This document shows, piece after piece, positions 59,601 through 64,000 of a stretch of DNA of 64,000 bases. The DNA is from Branchiostoma floridae. Its lineage: Eukaryota; Chordata; Leptocardii; Amphioxiformes; Branchiostomatidae. Each line of letters begins with the position of its first letter. Positions within the stretch are counted from its first letter, which is position 1. The notes beneath the pieces were generated by a model. That model was not told where the DNA came from. It saw only the letters and a list, made by a program, of their open reading frames with translations, and searched no databases. The DNA lies in the NCBI RefSeq assembly GCF_000003815.2, contig NC_049996.1, positions 10,283,545 through 10,347,544 on the forward strand. The letters run 5' to 3'. Made by a program: the position numbers and the translations under genes.

Positions 59601-60475
59601 CTGGTTTACTGCAGGTACAGTAACAGTAAAACATCCCAAACAACAATTTCCACAAATACCTTCCACATTCCTTCTATCATTGGAGTCCAAGTTCCTGTTG
59701 CTAAGGTATGTACATGTTTATTAAACATACATGTACATACCTTAGCATATACATGTACATACCTTAGCAACAGGAACTTGGACTCCAATGAAGCAAGACA
59801 TCTTTGAAAATCATAAAACAGAAAATGCTGCTCATCCATATCCTTCTAGTACAGTAGAAGCCAGTTAATTGCACAACGGCTTACTGCACACTTCTGTTAA
59901 ATGCACAGTATCCCCAAACTTCTACTGTATCACTATCAGCTCTTTCTGAAAAAGGGTGTGTTACCAGAAGGAAATGGACTTGTAGCATGAATCAAGAGGA
60001 TAGAAAATACCCTAGAAAGAATGGTCAGGTGACCTAGTCCTTCTGAAAATAGCAGCCATCAATAATTAGACTCTTCCACAAAGACTGAGAATCCCACAGC
60101 TGAATATTTCAGTGCTGTGATGACATCTCAGTTCCGCTCTTGACTCACCTGATCTTCCAAATCTTTCTTGCAAAATGTGTGCTATGACATGGTACATGGA
60201 CTTCTAGAAGAACAAACCTGGCAGGAACTCTGGTCCATTTTAAGTTGACTTGGTCCTCCTGAAAATGGCAGCCATTGATAATTATCCTTCTCCACAAAGA
60301 CGAGGAATCCCACAACTGAATATTTCAGTGCTGTGATGACATCTCAGTTCCGCCCTTGACTCACCTGATCGGTATCTCTCGTCGCGGTGGTCATGACGAC
60401 CCCGGCGTCTGTCCCGCCGCCGCTGCGCCTGCGACTGGCGCTCGTTGCCATGGCCACCACCGGACCCGCCCGAAC
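20524..60475 (-). CDS. DIP2: Disco-interacting protein 2 (DIP2), 38 exons seen, N-terminal exons outside window
   Basis: Thirty-eight GT-AG exons join in one frame (4,517 nt, about 1,504 residues). Order: a basic low-complexity stretch, DERYRSDIHAEAVQQALAQH, a Ser-rich linker, VSAKIQQLLNTLKRPKRKPL, then two adenylate-forming (FAAL/acyl-CoA-synthetase-like) domains, ending LDPIYVAYNM as in vertebrate DIP2. The A3-type phosphate loops are degenerate (YTTAKDGSVMGVTV; FSVSTTGMLAGIKMSH), while RTGLLGFLG and RTGYLGFLR keep the A7-like form. Family knowledge: DIP2 proteins carry an N-terminal DMAP1-binding domain and are linked to diacylglycerol control and axon development. That N-terminal domain should lie right of position 64000. 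Introns range from about 100 nt to 11.5 kb; those without a separate entry showed nothing recognisable. DIP2 exons below are numbered W1-W38 in transcription order. Confidence 0.96.
21059..21207 (-). CDS. DIP2: DIP2 exon W37
   Basis: Acceptor TGTTTTCAG, donor GTCAGT. Encodes AVFTWTNLLVVVVELEGPEN, EALDLIPLVTNVVLEEHYLI and VGVVVVVDP. The CACCAC run on the plus strand is simply the codons for this valine stretch. Confidence 0.97.
21809..21932 (-). CDS. DIP2: DIP2 exon W36
   Basis: Acceptor CCCCTGTAG, donor GTAATG. Encodes EYHDALYIVGSLDETLMLRG, MRYHPIDIENSVLRCHKNIC, E. YIVGSLDETLMLRGMRYHP is the A8-like hinge of domain 2. Ends phase 2. Confidence 0.96.
22014..22085. repeat. Two tandem 37-bp units
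   Basis: The pattern CTGTCCxTGGTGCTGA...TGACATTCATACTG appears twice, 37 bp apart, in the intron below exon W36. Confidence 0.85.
22406..23176. mobile_element. hAT-like MITE with CAGGGCTCGAAATAC ends
   Basis: Left end CAGGGCTCGAAATAC (22406) and right end GTATTTCGAGCCCTG (23176) are perfect inverses, flanked on both sides by AATGT. Inverted ACTTGCAC/GTGCAAGT blocks lie just inside each end. About 771 bp, no transposase frame. The CAGGG terminus suggests a hAT-type origin, though hAT usually gives 8-bp target duplications and only five bases match here. Confidence 0.8.
23240..23414 (-). CDS. DIP2: DIP2 exon W35: A7-like motif of domain 2
   Basis: Acceptor TGTCCTCAG, donor GTCAGT. Encodes IWVSSPHSASGYFTIYGDES, LQNDHFSASLTTGDTTQVYS, RTGYLGFLRQTDLTNHAG. 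Confidence 0.97.
24030..24104 (-). CDS. DIP2: DIP2 exon W34
   Basis: Acceptor TCTCCCCAG, donor GTGGGT. Encodes ILPGVKVVIANPETKGQCGD, SHLGE. Confidence 0.95.
24443..24562 (-). CDS. DIP2: DIP2 exon W33
   Basis: Acceptor CCTATACAG, donor GTAAGA. Encodes GTSGPDPTSVFVDMRALRND, RVTLVEKGSPHSLCLMESGK. Confidence 0.97.
25028..25198 (-). CDS. DIP2: DIP2 exon W32
   Basis: Acceptor TCCTTACCAG, donor GTAACT. Encodes AKGVNLSGVRTCVVVAEERP, RINLCNSFSKLFKDVGLSPR, AVSTTFGCRVNVAVCCQ; highly conserved. Confidence 0.97.
25491..25567 (-). CDS. DIP2: DIP2 exon W31
   Basis: Acceptor TGTTTCCAG, donor GTAAGG. Encodes VRDVFCSYGVIEISTKGLGG, STGTLR. Confidence 0.93.
25721..25812 (-). CDS. DIP2: DIP2 exon W30
   Basis: Acceptor TTAACCCCAG, donor GTAACA. 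Encodes GVYAGHHTILIPPADVEANP, SLWLMAVSQNK. Confidence 0.95.
26290..26420 (-). CDS. DIP2: DIP2 exon W29
   Basis: Acceptor GTTTTCCTCAG, donor GTAAGA. Encodes MSHSAASNLSRSLKLQAELY, PSRTIALCLDPFCGLGFVLW, CLV. Ends phase 2. Confidence 0.96.
26709..26773. repeat. TGAT-type microsatellite
   Basis: Imperfect (GATT)n/(AATTGGTTGATT) run directly beside the duplicated W28 donor copy. Confidence 0.85.
26771..26961 (-). repeat. Duplicated exon 3' end and splice donor of DIP2 W28
   Basis: Two copies of about 81 bp (26771-26851 and 26881-26961), spaced 110 bp and differing at about three sites. The right copy is the real exon end with its GTGAGT donor; the left copy lies in the following intron and keeps an intact donor. 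Confidence 0.92.
26893..27054 (-). CDS. DIP2: DIP2 exon W28: A3-like loop of domain 2 (3' end duplicated)
   Basis: Acceptor CCACCCAG, donor GTGAGT. Encodes EAASAIDVKTWPVLLDCDDT, PRKKLSSIYRAPTPEMLAYL, DFSVSTTGMLAGIK. STTGMLAGIK is the remodelled phosphate loop. The last 69 nt and the donor recur at 26771-26851. Confidence 0.96.
27207..27308. repeat. ATTC and GACT microsatellites
   Basis: (ATTC)n at about 27207-27235 and a pure (GACT)n run at about 27257-27308, directly downstream (minus strand) of exon W27's donor. Confidence 0.9.
27336..27475 (-). CDS. DIP2: DIP2 exon W27
   Basis: Acceptor CTATCCACCAG, donor GTAAGG. Encodes GAVPVPVRPPHHQNIATTLP, TVKMIVDVSKSVAVLTMGTM, LKLLKSK. Confidence 0.96.
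27722..27763 (-). CDS. DIP2: DIP2 micro-exon W26 (42 nt)
   Basis: Acceptor GTTCTCCAG, donor GTAAGT. Encodes GIDLIAAVYGCFYV, matching GVDLIAAFYGCLYC. Confidence 0.94.
28120..28463. mobile_element. Possible relative of the CAGGGCTTGAAATAC element
   Basis: The right end GTATTTCAAGCCCTG (28449-28463) is the inverse of the end motif seen at 22406, and the interior repeats ACCTGCACxxGTGCAGGT-type palindromes. The left end is not clearly matched. A direct repeat flanks the region (27973-28022 and 28464-28512, about 88% identical by eye). Confidence 0.5.
28521..28644 (-). CDS. DIP2: DIP2 exon W25
   Basis: Acceptor TGTTTACAG, donor GTCAGT. Encodes GGGAGAVSCMQLHKRAERIG, CLLLEKGKINTGDHVALIFT, P. Starts adenylate-forming domain 2. 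Confidence 0.95.
28645..31343 (-). other. DIP2 intron W24-W25 with tandem duplication
   Basis: Next to exon W25, two diverged copies of about 130 bp (roughly 28654-28785 and 28790-28915) share CAAxAATAATCACAAACTGTT, TAGTCTAxGGTA and GGCAACACATG. A 157-codon open frame at 29920-30393 has no recognised family and no splice support; it may be part of a dispersed repeat. Confidence 0.5.
31344..31424 (-). CDS. DIP2: DIP2 exon W24
   Basis: Acceptor TTTTGTCCAG, donor GTGACT. Encodes HQFLSEILQWRAATTPEEVL, FSQLNAK, matching FLxLADVLQWRAxTTPDHxLF...LNAKG. Confidence 0.93.
31425..34001 (-). other. DIP2 intron W23-W24
   Basis: About 2.6 kb with no exon, RNA gene or clear element recognised. Confidence 0.4.
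34002..34114 (-). CDS. DIP2: DIP2 exon W23: start of second half
   Basis: Acceptor ATTCCCTCCAG, donor GTTGGT (weak but phase-correct). Encodes EVGPSSVMVGNLVQGRRIAG, AQGRDIGTLDGDDEQYRK. Confidence 0.9.
34484..34524 (-). CDS. DIP2: DIP2 micro-exon W22 (41 nt)
   Basis: Acceptor TTCCAACAG, donor GTATTT. Encodes CVTNLPKPRQKHP, matching CVTNLPKPRQKQP. Correct phases on both sides confirm it. Confidence 0.93.
34858..34949 (-). CDS. DIP2: DIP2 exon W21
   Basis: Acceptor TGTTTGCAG, donor GTAAGT. Encodes TPLGGIHLWETKQRFMEGSL, HPCNVLMCPH. Ends phase 2. Confidence 0.95.
35150..35401 (+). repeat. Possible retroelement 3' tail with (GAAA)n
   Basis: A stretch ending AATGAATAAAG(AAAG)n at 35377-35401 looks like the poly-A-like tail of a non-LTR element or SINE inserted in an intron. 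Blocks near 35020-35060 and 35400-35470 (GGTGGTGCTCCTGCACCAGT) are direct repeats either side of it. Confidence 0.4.
35678..35776 (-). CDS. DIP2: DIP2 exon W20
   Basis: Acceptor TTTGTGCAG, donor GTAAAT. Encodes SFQWMSRVLQAIDSIHQVGV, YCLLLVPANSLPK, almost unchanged from vertebrate DIP2. Confidence 0.96.
36173..36385 (-). CDS. DIP2: DIP2 exon W19: hinge and C-terminal subdomain of domain 1
   Basis: Acceptor TCCTTACAG, donor GTAGGT. Encodes GGMIFVVGKVDGLMNISGRR, HNTDDIIATVLAVEPMKFIY and ends VIIAEQRPDSSEED. Largest exon seen (213 nt), phase 0 at both ends. Confidence 0.96.
36845..36925 (-). CDS. DIP2: DIP2 exon W18: A7-like motif of domain 1
   Basis: Acceptor TGTCCCCAG, donor GTAAGT. Encodes IQPLASDGKPMAEQTFVRTG, LLGFLGP. 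RTGLLGF corresponds to the RTGDLG motif of adenylate-forming enzymes, with Asp replaced. Confidence 0.93.
37152..37288 (-). CDS. DIP2: DIP2 exon W17 (its 5' end is tandemly triplicated)
   Basis: Acceptor CCTCCCAG, donor GTGAGG. Encodes AVAVIVKVDNAPGLCKTDEV, GEICVASGAIGAGYFGLQGL, SNNTFK. The acceptor and first 49 nt recur twice in the upstream intron. Confidence 0.95.
37240..37482 (-). repeat. Three tandem 81-bp units carrying a DIP2 splice acceptor and exon start
   Basis: Units 37240-37320, 37321-37401 and 37402-37482 differ at few positions. Each has the polypyrimidine-CAG acceptor plus the first 49 nt of exon W17. Use of either upstream acceptor would reach a stop codon (TAA or TGA) soon after LCKT, so only the unit joined to the full exon is productive. 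Confidence 0.92.
37500..37775. repeat. Diverged tandem duplication in the W16-W17 intron
   Basis: Blocks such as ACTGTCATGTCTAATTAA and CTACCACCTCTAACCTCTAC (about 37579 and 37607) recur at about 37734 and 37761 with a few changes, a spacing near 155-160 bp. Confidence 0.7.
38042..38181 (-). CDS. DIP2: DIP2 exon W16
   Basis: Acceptor GTACTTCCAG, donor GTGGGG. Encodes a Gly-rich lead-in (PGRTGGQGTGRG) and VLSMSGLSYGVVRVDTEDKL, TSLILQDVGTVMPG. Confidence 0.94.
38691..38805 (-). CDS. DIP2: DIP2 exon W15
   Basis: Acceptor CCCCACAG, donor GTACAG. Encodes WSLSSCDAFLNVFQNKGLKP, EAICPTASSAEALTVAVR. Ends phase 2. Confidence 0.95.
39258..39377 (-). CDS. DIP2: DIP2 exon W14
   Basis: Acceptor TTCTTACAG, donor GTAAGG. 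Encodes ATCATVKSRDMHWALVAQKD, QKDINLSSLRMLLVADGANP. KSRDMHW and the LLVADGANPW strand are DIP2 signatures. Confidence 0.95.
39715..39808 (-). CDS. DIP2: DIP2 exon W13
   Basis: Acceptor TTTATTTCAG, donor GTGAGA. Encodes SVFNGMHVVFVPYSLMKVNP, TSWLHMVTRFK. Confidence 0.94.
40175..40342 (-). CDS. DIP2: DIP2 exon W12: degenerate A3 loop of domain 1
   Basis: Acceptor GTGCCTCCAG, donor GTAAGT. Begins YTTAKDGSVMGVTVNRGAM, where active adenylating enzymes have YTSGSTGxPKG, and continues to NVLDFKRDVGLWHSILT. Confidence 0.95.
40685..40788 (-). CDS. DIP2: DIP2 exon W11
   Basis: Acceptor TCTCTCCAG, donor GTAGGG. Encodes GWPRLTWFVTEHLSKPAKDW, MPPPRLSDEQTAYIE. Ends just before the A3-like loop. Confidence 0.94.
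40970..41093 (-). CDS. DIP2: DIP2 exon W10
   Basis: Acceptor TCTTACCAG, donor GTAAGT. Encodes DAGSQQIGFLLGSCGVSVAL, TSEACLKGLPKGPSGEVAQF, K. Confidence 0.95.
41335..41445 (-). CDS. DIP2: DIP2 exon W9
   Basis: Acceptor TCTCACTAG, donor GTGAGT. Encodes VALVYPNSDPISFMCAFYGC, LYAGVVPVPIEVPLTRK, the FYGCLxxGxVPVP core of domain 1. Thirty-seven codons, phase 0 at both ends. Confidence 0.95.
41810..41898 (-). CDS. DIP2: DIP2 exon W8
   Basis: Acceptor CCTCCCAG, donor GTAAGT. Encodes GKLLSRMQKIAFSLLNKVGQ, KEPAIRPGDR, the helix preceding the GDRVALVYP strand. Confidence 0.93.
42080..42203 (-). CDS. DIP2: DIP2 exon W7: start of adenylate-forming domain 1
   Basis: Acceptor CTCCTTAG, donor GTAAAC. Encodes IPSGLPRNLEAAVQRYGSAS, YKATVITALDATGKHSITLT, Y. 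Matches NLEAALQRWG...LDTTGK...TLTYG. Confidence 0.93.
42751..42830 (-). CDS. DIP2: DIP2 exon W6
   Basis: Acceptor TTGTTCACAG, donor GTGAGT. Encodes AIAKEVDPNAPKAEGPVISP, AVGESLA. Aligns with the DPNQPKPEG region. Ends phase 0. Confidence 0.85.
43294..43407 (-). CDS. DIP2: DIP2 exon W5
   Basis: Acceptor GTTCCACAG, donor GTAAAA. Encodes VPVHGKVSAKIQQLLNTLKR, PKRKPLREFFVDEEEELE, nearly identical to the same segment in vertebrate DIP2. Confidence 0.96.
43408..46842 (-). other. DIP2 introns around exon W4
   Basis: Two introns (43408-44623 and 44771-46842). AT-rich; nothing further recognised. Confidence 0.35.
44624..44770 (-). CDS. DIP2: DIP2 exon W4: linker
   Basis: Acceptor CCATTACAG, donor GTATCT. 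Encodes LPSSSQKTTQQLPPDVTSPS, VASQTFRMDRTIDRRHRPQP, KPQQPEDEN. PPDVT matches the APPDVTT spot in vertebrate DIP2. Confidence 0.8.
46843..47046 (-). CDS. DIP2: DIP2 exon W3: Ser-rich linker
   Basis: Acceptor CATTTCCAG, donor GTAAGT. Encodes DTSSDDESIHSGRLSTSSPE, HPSRQPSGLTKNSAGGSRSS and IYSIADVLQDS. Matches the PPDTSSxSEDEGS region of DIP2; likely disordered and phosphorylatable. Confidence 0.88.
47100..47410. repeat. Possible inverted-repeat element
   Basis: ACAGATTGGAATC (about 47117) and its inverse GATTCCAATCTGT (about 47391) border a segment rich in CCTAGGACA/TGTCCTAG variants. Ends beyond the shared core are imperfect. Confidence 0.4.
48230..48349 (-). CDS. DIP2: DIP2 optional cassette exon W2b (predicted)
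   Basis: Acceptor CGATTGCAG, donor GTCAGT, 120 nt, phase 1 at both ends, open throughout: ELARLRHFHSQKAMRCVAQN, RLSLQTPVQSGDSPVPSGDS. It can be inserted between W2 and W3 without changing frame. I recall no equivalent in vertebrate DIP2, so it is an alternative exon candidate, not a certain one. Confidence 0.5.
48686..48814 (-). CDS. DIP2: DIP2 exon W2
   Basis: Acceptor TGTTTGCAG, donor GTATGT. Encodes DIHAEAVQQALAQHSKRNRV, PVMPMPSKRQSLVLNNPVMD, TPT. Strongly like the DVHTEAVQAALAKxKE...PSKRRS segment of vertebrate DIP2. Confidence 0.93.
51260..51560. repeat. CCGGTACG-rich palindromic block
   Basis: A perfect 24-bp palindrome centres at 51282/51283; further GGTACG copies lie at about 51310-51345, and GCGTACCGGTACGC is at 51525-51538. 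The rest of the window hardly uses this motif. Confidence 0.7.
52400..52488. repeat. Minisatellite of GGGGGGTACTTTTATT units
   Basis: Two copies of a 36-bp compound unit (52400-52435, 52453-52488), each itself a doublet of GGGGGTACTTTTATT. Confidence 0.85.
57794..57994. mobile_element. MITE with 13-bp TIRs and CTAATC target duplication
   Basis: GAGGGTCTGCATG at the left and CATGCAGACCCTC at the right are perfect inverses, and CTAATC directly abuts both ends. The 201-bp interior is made of GTAAAGCGT/CGTAATTCGTAG words. Non-autonomous. Confidence 0.85.
58374..58521. mobile_element. TA-flanked MITE with CTGTAAATGCA ends
   Basis: TACTGTAAATGCA at the left and TGCATTTACAGTA at the right are perfect inverses, with TA at each outer edge as in Tc1/mariner-type insertions. 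A related left end occurs at 23463. Confidence 0.8.
59679..59789. repeat. Perfect 39-bp inverted repeat (long hairpin)
   Basis: Arms 59679-59717 and 59751-59789 are exact inverses, separated by 33 bp that contain another copy of the ACATGTACATACCTTAGCA part of the arm. Confidence 0.95.
59850..59929. mobile_element. 80-bp pogo/Tigger-like MITE
   Basis: TA then CAGTAGAAG at the left and CTTCTACTG then TA at the right. Interior words TTAATTGCACA, TTACTGCACA and TTAAATGCACA repeat. CAGTAGAAxC-type ends with TA duplication fit pogo/Tigger elements. Confidence 0.7.
60031..60370 (-). repeat. Duplicated donor region of DIP2 exon W1
   Basis: Segments 60031-60154 and 60247-60370 (216-bp spacing) are about 85-90% alike by eye. 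The right one ends at the real W1 donor; the left one carries the same TCACCTGATC donor sequence inside the intron. Confidence 0.85.
60365..60475 (-). CDS. DIP2: DIP2 exon W1: basic linker before SDIHAEAV
   Basis: Acceptor TTTCTCCAG, donor GTGAGT. Encodes SGGSGGGHGNERQSQAQRRR, DRRRGRHDHRDERYRS. Begins with two bases of a split codon, so an upstream exon ends in phase 1. Very Arg-rich and GC-rich compared with the surrounding intron. Confidence 0.9.
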
Positions 60476-63400
60476 CTGGAGAAAATAGAACATGGGGTTT
60501 AGTAATCTGAATATAGCAAAGGGTTGATGATGGACTAGTTATTGTATCTTACTTTATTTTGTCTTTATTACCTCAAAGAAGGTTACAATTGAGATAGCCT
60601 GGATACAAGGCCCAGCCCAATGTTAAAAATATTTATCGTATATAAGATAGATATTTTTGAAAATTTGAAATCAGGCTGGTATTTAATAGATAGCATTTAT
60701 GGTTTTTGTATAATTACAATTTGTTGCGTGTGTTTATTCATGGTTGATTAGCACAACTCCAACAGAAGCTATGGATGGATTGTAAGGATATTTTGCACAT
60801 GGTTTGGTATTATAAAAAAAGATTTAAGTTTGGGCCCTCTAGTGGCTGTACTGCAGCTAAGAGTCCAGTTTTGGTATCTTTTCTTTTTCATCTGCCATGA
60901 ATGTTCTGTTTTCAGTACTGTTGCAGGATTTGCCAGTGTTTGTGGACAAGACAGCTTGAAAAATATTGCATGAATTTCCACGATTTCTGGAGTGTGGGCA
61001 GGTCCTGACCAAAGAAACGAAGTTCAATACCGTTTCATTGATGTACATGTGATCCTCGATGTTATGCACATTTGTAACGTTGACCCCGTACAACACACAG
61101 CACCTCAATGGTATCACCATTTCAGATCATAGGTTTCTCACCAGCTTGTGTTTCATGGGAGTTCCATTTAGAACAAGCAGCAGCTATATGTAGCTTTGTG
61201 TAGTCTACAGCCAAGCTTGATATATGCTTACCACTTTCTTTGAAATACACTCTCTTTGCACAATTTCATTCTGTTAACAAATTATAATCAACATTCACAT
61301 CAGCAATAATTCATGGGTTCAATATGATTGATACACATGATATCAAATGAAAAGCTAACACAATCTAATTCCGACATCCAAAAATAGCAGTCAACATTCC
61401 GTCTTAATTTTCTATAACTATAATTATAAACCAAATCAGTTAACCAAATGACAGTCAAGAAAACATTAGGTAATGAAATAAAATGGTCAACAATTTTGGA
61501 CCACCCCCTTGATCACTGAACAATGGAATAATCCTCAAAGAAATAGTTAAAGCCTTCTATACTTGGAGCTCTTTGATTTTGTCATTCCTTCCTTATGCTA
61601 CTGAATACAGATCCTACAACAACTATCATGACAACGCAAGTATCAGACCAGATTTTGTTGCTAGTTACAAGTATGTAAGCGCAGCTCCTGGTATTGACTT
61701 TGTCGCACAAGAATAGACTATGGAAAGAACAACTGGCCTGGGGCCAAGTGCAGAATATGGGCGTCGGCCAGCGTTATTATCTCCCTTTCTCAATCAGCTC
61801 TTACTGTGGACCAACCTCTCACATGATACCATTATCTACAGCAGCCAGCAATACAAGAACCCAGGATTTACCGCCCCATCCTCCAGACCTCACGTGGAAC
61901 ATAAAATAAGCCTTGCTGCGCCATGACGTTTAGGTGCAGAGAAATCTTTTACACTATAGCCTACAGGGAATCCTGCATTGGCCCCTTGACATACATACAT
62001 ACGCACACTATGCTATGAAGCTATAGAAAGATTCTGTGACTGTGCCGGTCTTATGCGAAGTGCCTATAAATTAAACTGGCTACATTGGTACGGATGCATG
62101 CATTACACTCAGTAGCACTGACATTTTGGAACTGTATTCTTCCTACATAAGACACAGTTTTCAACAGTCTTTATATAAAGCTTGATAGAGCAGACTATGT
62201 ATATAAGGATAGCTTCGCAAGAAAAGATTTCTCACCTAAGCAAGATAACATTTTCCTGTCTATCACAAGCGGTGAACTTCAACTTGTCTGCAGTCTGCCA
62301 TCTTTGAACCAGACAAGCCAGCGGTGACCTCTAACCCCCTGCCTACATCATGGGTCACGTCTGACATATCTAAGCCTGCCCTAACAACTGGGAAACATCC
62401 CGATGGCCATTCCAGCCACAGTTAGCTCACTGTTACAGCTCCCGGCAAGTATGTCCAGAGGCAGGCACTGTCAATCTCAACATGCAAATACTGCCACACA
62501 CACAGCATGTACGTATAACATGTGTGGGAGACTTTTCACACAGTAGAATAGGTTAAAACTGGAGAAATGTATTCTTCACATCGATGCTCAGTCCAGTCAC
62601 CGAGAGAATTTGTAAATGGATATACATTCAGAATAAATACTACCACACACACAGCATGTATAACTTGCATGAGAGATTTTTCACAATGTATAATAGAATA
62701 AAGCTAGAGAGAAATATATTTTTCATATCAATGCTAATTCCAGTCACAGAGAGACTTTTTAAATTTTTTTTTGCATTGTCTAATTTTCCACGGATACTTT
62801 ACTTCATTTTTCAATTTCATCCTAAATGTCACAACCTAGCCAATTGCTACATTACTCAAAAATCCTGGCCTGATCTCTCTGAAGAGTTAACAGTCTAAAA
62901 ATAAGGATGCACAGTAGTTTATAACACAACTTCTAACATACGAAAAAGGAAAAAAAACTATGTTCCTGCTTCTTTTGTATGTTGTGAAAAAAATGGTCGA
63001 AACTGAAAACACGGATTGCAGAGCATCATGAAAAAGAAATTAACTTTTAAAATGAACATTCCTGCACATGAGTACCTATACTGATAATCTAATATTCTCT
63101 CCCACACTAAACTCCTGATCCAGATTCCCCATGTAAGGGATATGACAGTCTCCTCTGTACAGATTCCCCATGTAAGGGATATGCTTGTCTCCTCTGTACA
63201 GATTCATTAGCACAGGACACCAGACATACGCCAGACATCAGGAGGAATCAGAATGACCTTGGGCAGCCATCTTGAAAACGTTCTAATATCCAGACAAGTG
63301 GCTCGTTCTCATTGCAATGTGCAAACTACTGTCACAAGTCTTCACAAGTTGATTTCTATATACAAATGTATTATTACTTACTGGTGTAAGAAAGCTGCCT

Positions 63401-64000
63401 AGTTCCTAAATGTCCATAGATACATCCTCCTACTTTTAAAAGATGTAATGTTAGCTAATAAATCCTTTCGATGAAAAAAACAAAGTGTACTGTACAGTTG
63501 TAGCATCTGCTATCAGTGATGGATGTTACACCTGCCTACAGTGTTGAAAAAAGCTGTAATTTTTAGCGATCATTTGGGGTGGACACAGTTTCCTAAAAAG
63601 GTAGGTGTGTCTGAAAAATTATGTGATCTATTTTTGGAACCTAAAGTTAAACTCACTATTTTGCACATTTCAAAAGCCATGTACAAATGTTCATCATACA
63701 CAATGCCTTCCAAGTCCAATTAATCCAAATTTATAGCTGTATTAAGGTTAAGGTGTGACAACCACTTCTAAATCAATAGTATATAAATGGTCCCCACAAC
63801 CATGTCCCAGTAAATGGGTCGTCAGTTCAGTCGTATCACACAGAAATTGACATTCTTATCGCTTCCCTGCACCTTTCACAAAATGCCACCATGCACCCAT
63901 TCCAGAGAAATAAAAAAGCCGCAGAGAAATTTATAACTACTAAAATACATTTCCTGTGGCTCTAAAATACTACAAACCACTTTAATGTTGTTGCCCTACA
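60476..64000 (-). other. Upstream intron of DIP2
   Basis: No DMAP1-binding-domain exon was found. Contains a CCCCTAGC-family fragment (about 60780-60880) and a two-copy 39-bp tandem repeat (63121-63198). Confidence 0.5.
63121..63198. repeat. Two tandem 39-bp units
   Basis: CAGATTCCCCATGTAAGGGA...CTCCTCTGTA is present at 63121-63159 and 63160-63198, with three differences. Confidence 0.9.

Larger units (their letters stand above)
48815..60364 (-). other. 11.5-kb DIP2 intron W1-W2, repeat-rich
   Basis: No confident exon found. It contains a CCGGTACG-rich block (51260-51560), a minisatellite (52400-52488), members of the CCCCTAGC family (55940-56130), three short inverted-repeat elements (57794, 58374, 59850), a long hairpin (59679) and a duplicated donor (60031-60154). 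A 185-codon open frame at 50846-51403 has no domain and overlaps the repeat-like block. Confidence 0.6.

Overview
The window looks like chromosomal DNA of an invertebrate chordate, most likely a lancelet (Branchiostoma). Genes are split into many short exons with GT-AG introns, the DIP2 exons are close to those of vertebrate DIP2 genes, there is a single-copy-looking class B1 peptide-hormone receptor, and there is a CDFST/CGYxT C2H2 zinc-finger gene of a kind that is abundant in amphioxus. Short inverted-repeat elements are dense. The species call is inference; I ran no database search.

Layout. (1) 112-2710, minus strand: a C2H2 poly-zinc-finger gene with its coding part in one exon (ATG at 2544, stop at 112) and a probable 5'-UTR splice acceptor at 2710/2711. 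(2) 2711-5629: intergenic or 5' flank; no gene recognised. (3) 5630-14391, plus strand: ten exons of a secretin-family (class B1) GPCR, from the middle of the hormone-binding domain through seven TM segments to a short tail ending in a PDZ-ligand-like sequence. All intron phases agree. The first exon or exons (signal peptide, first cysteine) were not found. (4) 14392-17340: probable 3' UTR and flank, with a tandem duplication and a 2.2-kb block of repeats. (5) 17340-60475, minus strand: a DIP2 (disco-interacting protein 2) gene in 38 phase-consistent exons encoding about 1,504 residues up to the TGA at 20524, converging tail-to-tail with the GPCR. The N-terminal DMAP1-binding region should lie beyond the right edge. 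One extra phase-neutral 120-nt exon candidate lies at 48230-48349. (6) 60476-64000: an intron of the same gene.

The three genes do not form an operon or a pathway: a putative DNA-binding protein, a cell-surface hormone receptor and a lipid-metabolism/neuronal protein sit side by side. The most unusual structure is that exon boundaries of DIP2 have been duplicated into adjacent introns at least three times: an acceptor present as three 81-bp units at 37240-37482, a donor duplicated with 110-bp spacing at 26771-26961, and a donor duplicated with 216-bp spacing at 60031-60370. The introns also carry several short inverted-repeat elements with clear ends, a 39-bp perfect hairpin, and a dispersed 'TTTGGGCCCCCTAGC' repeat family.
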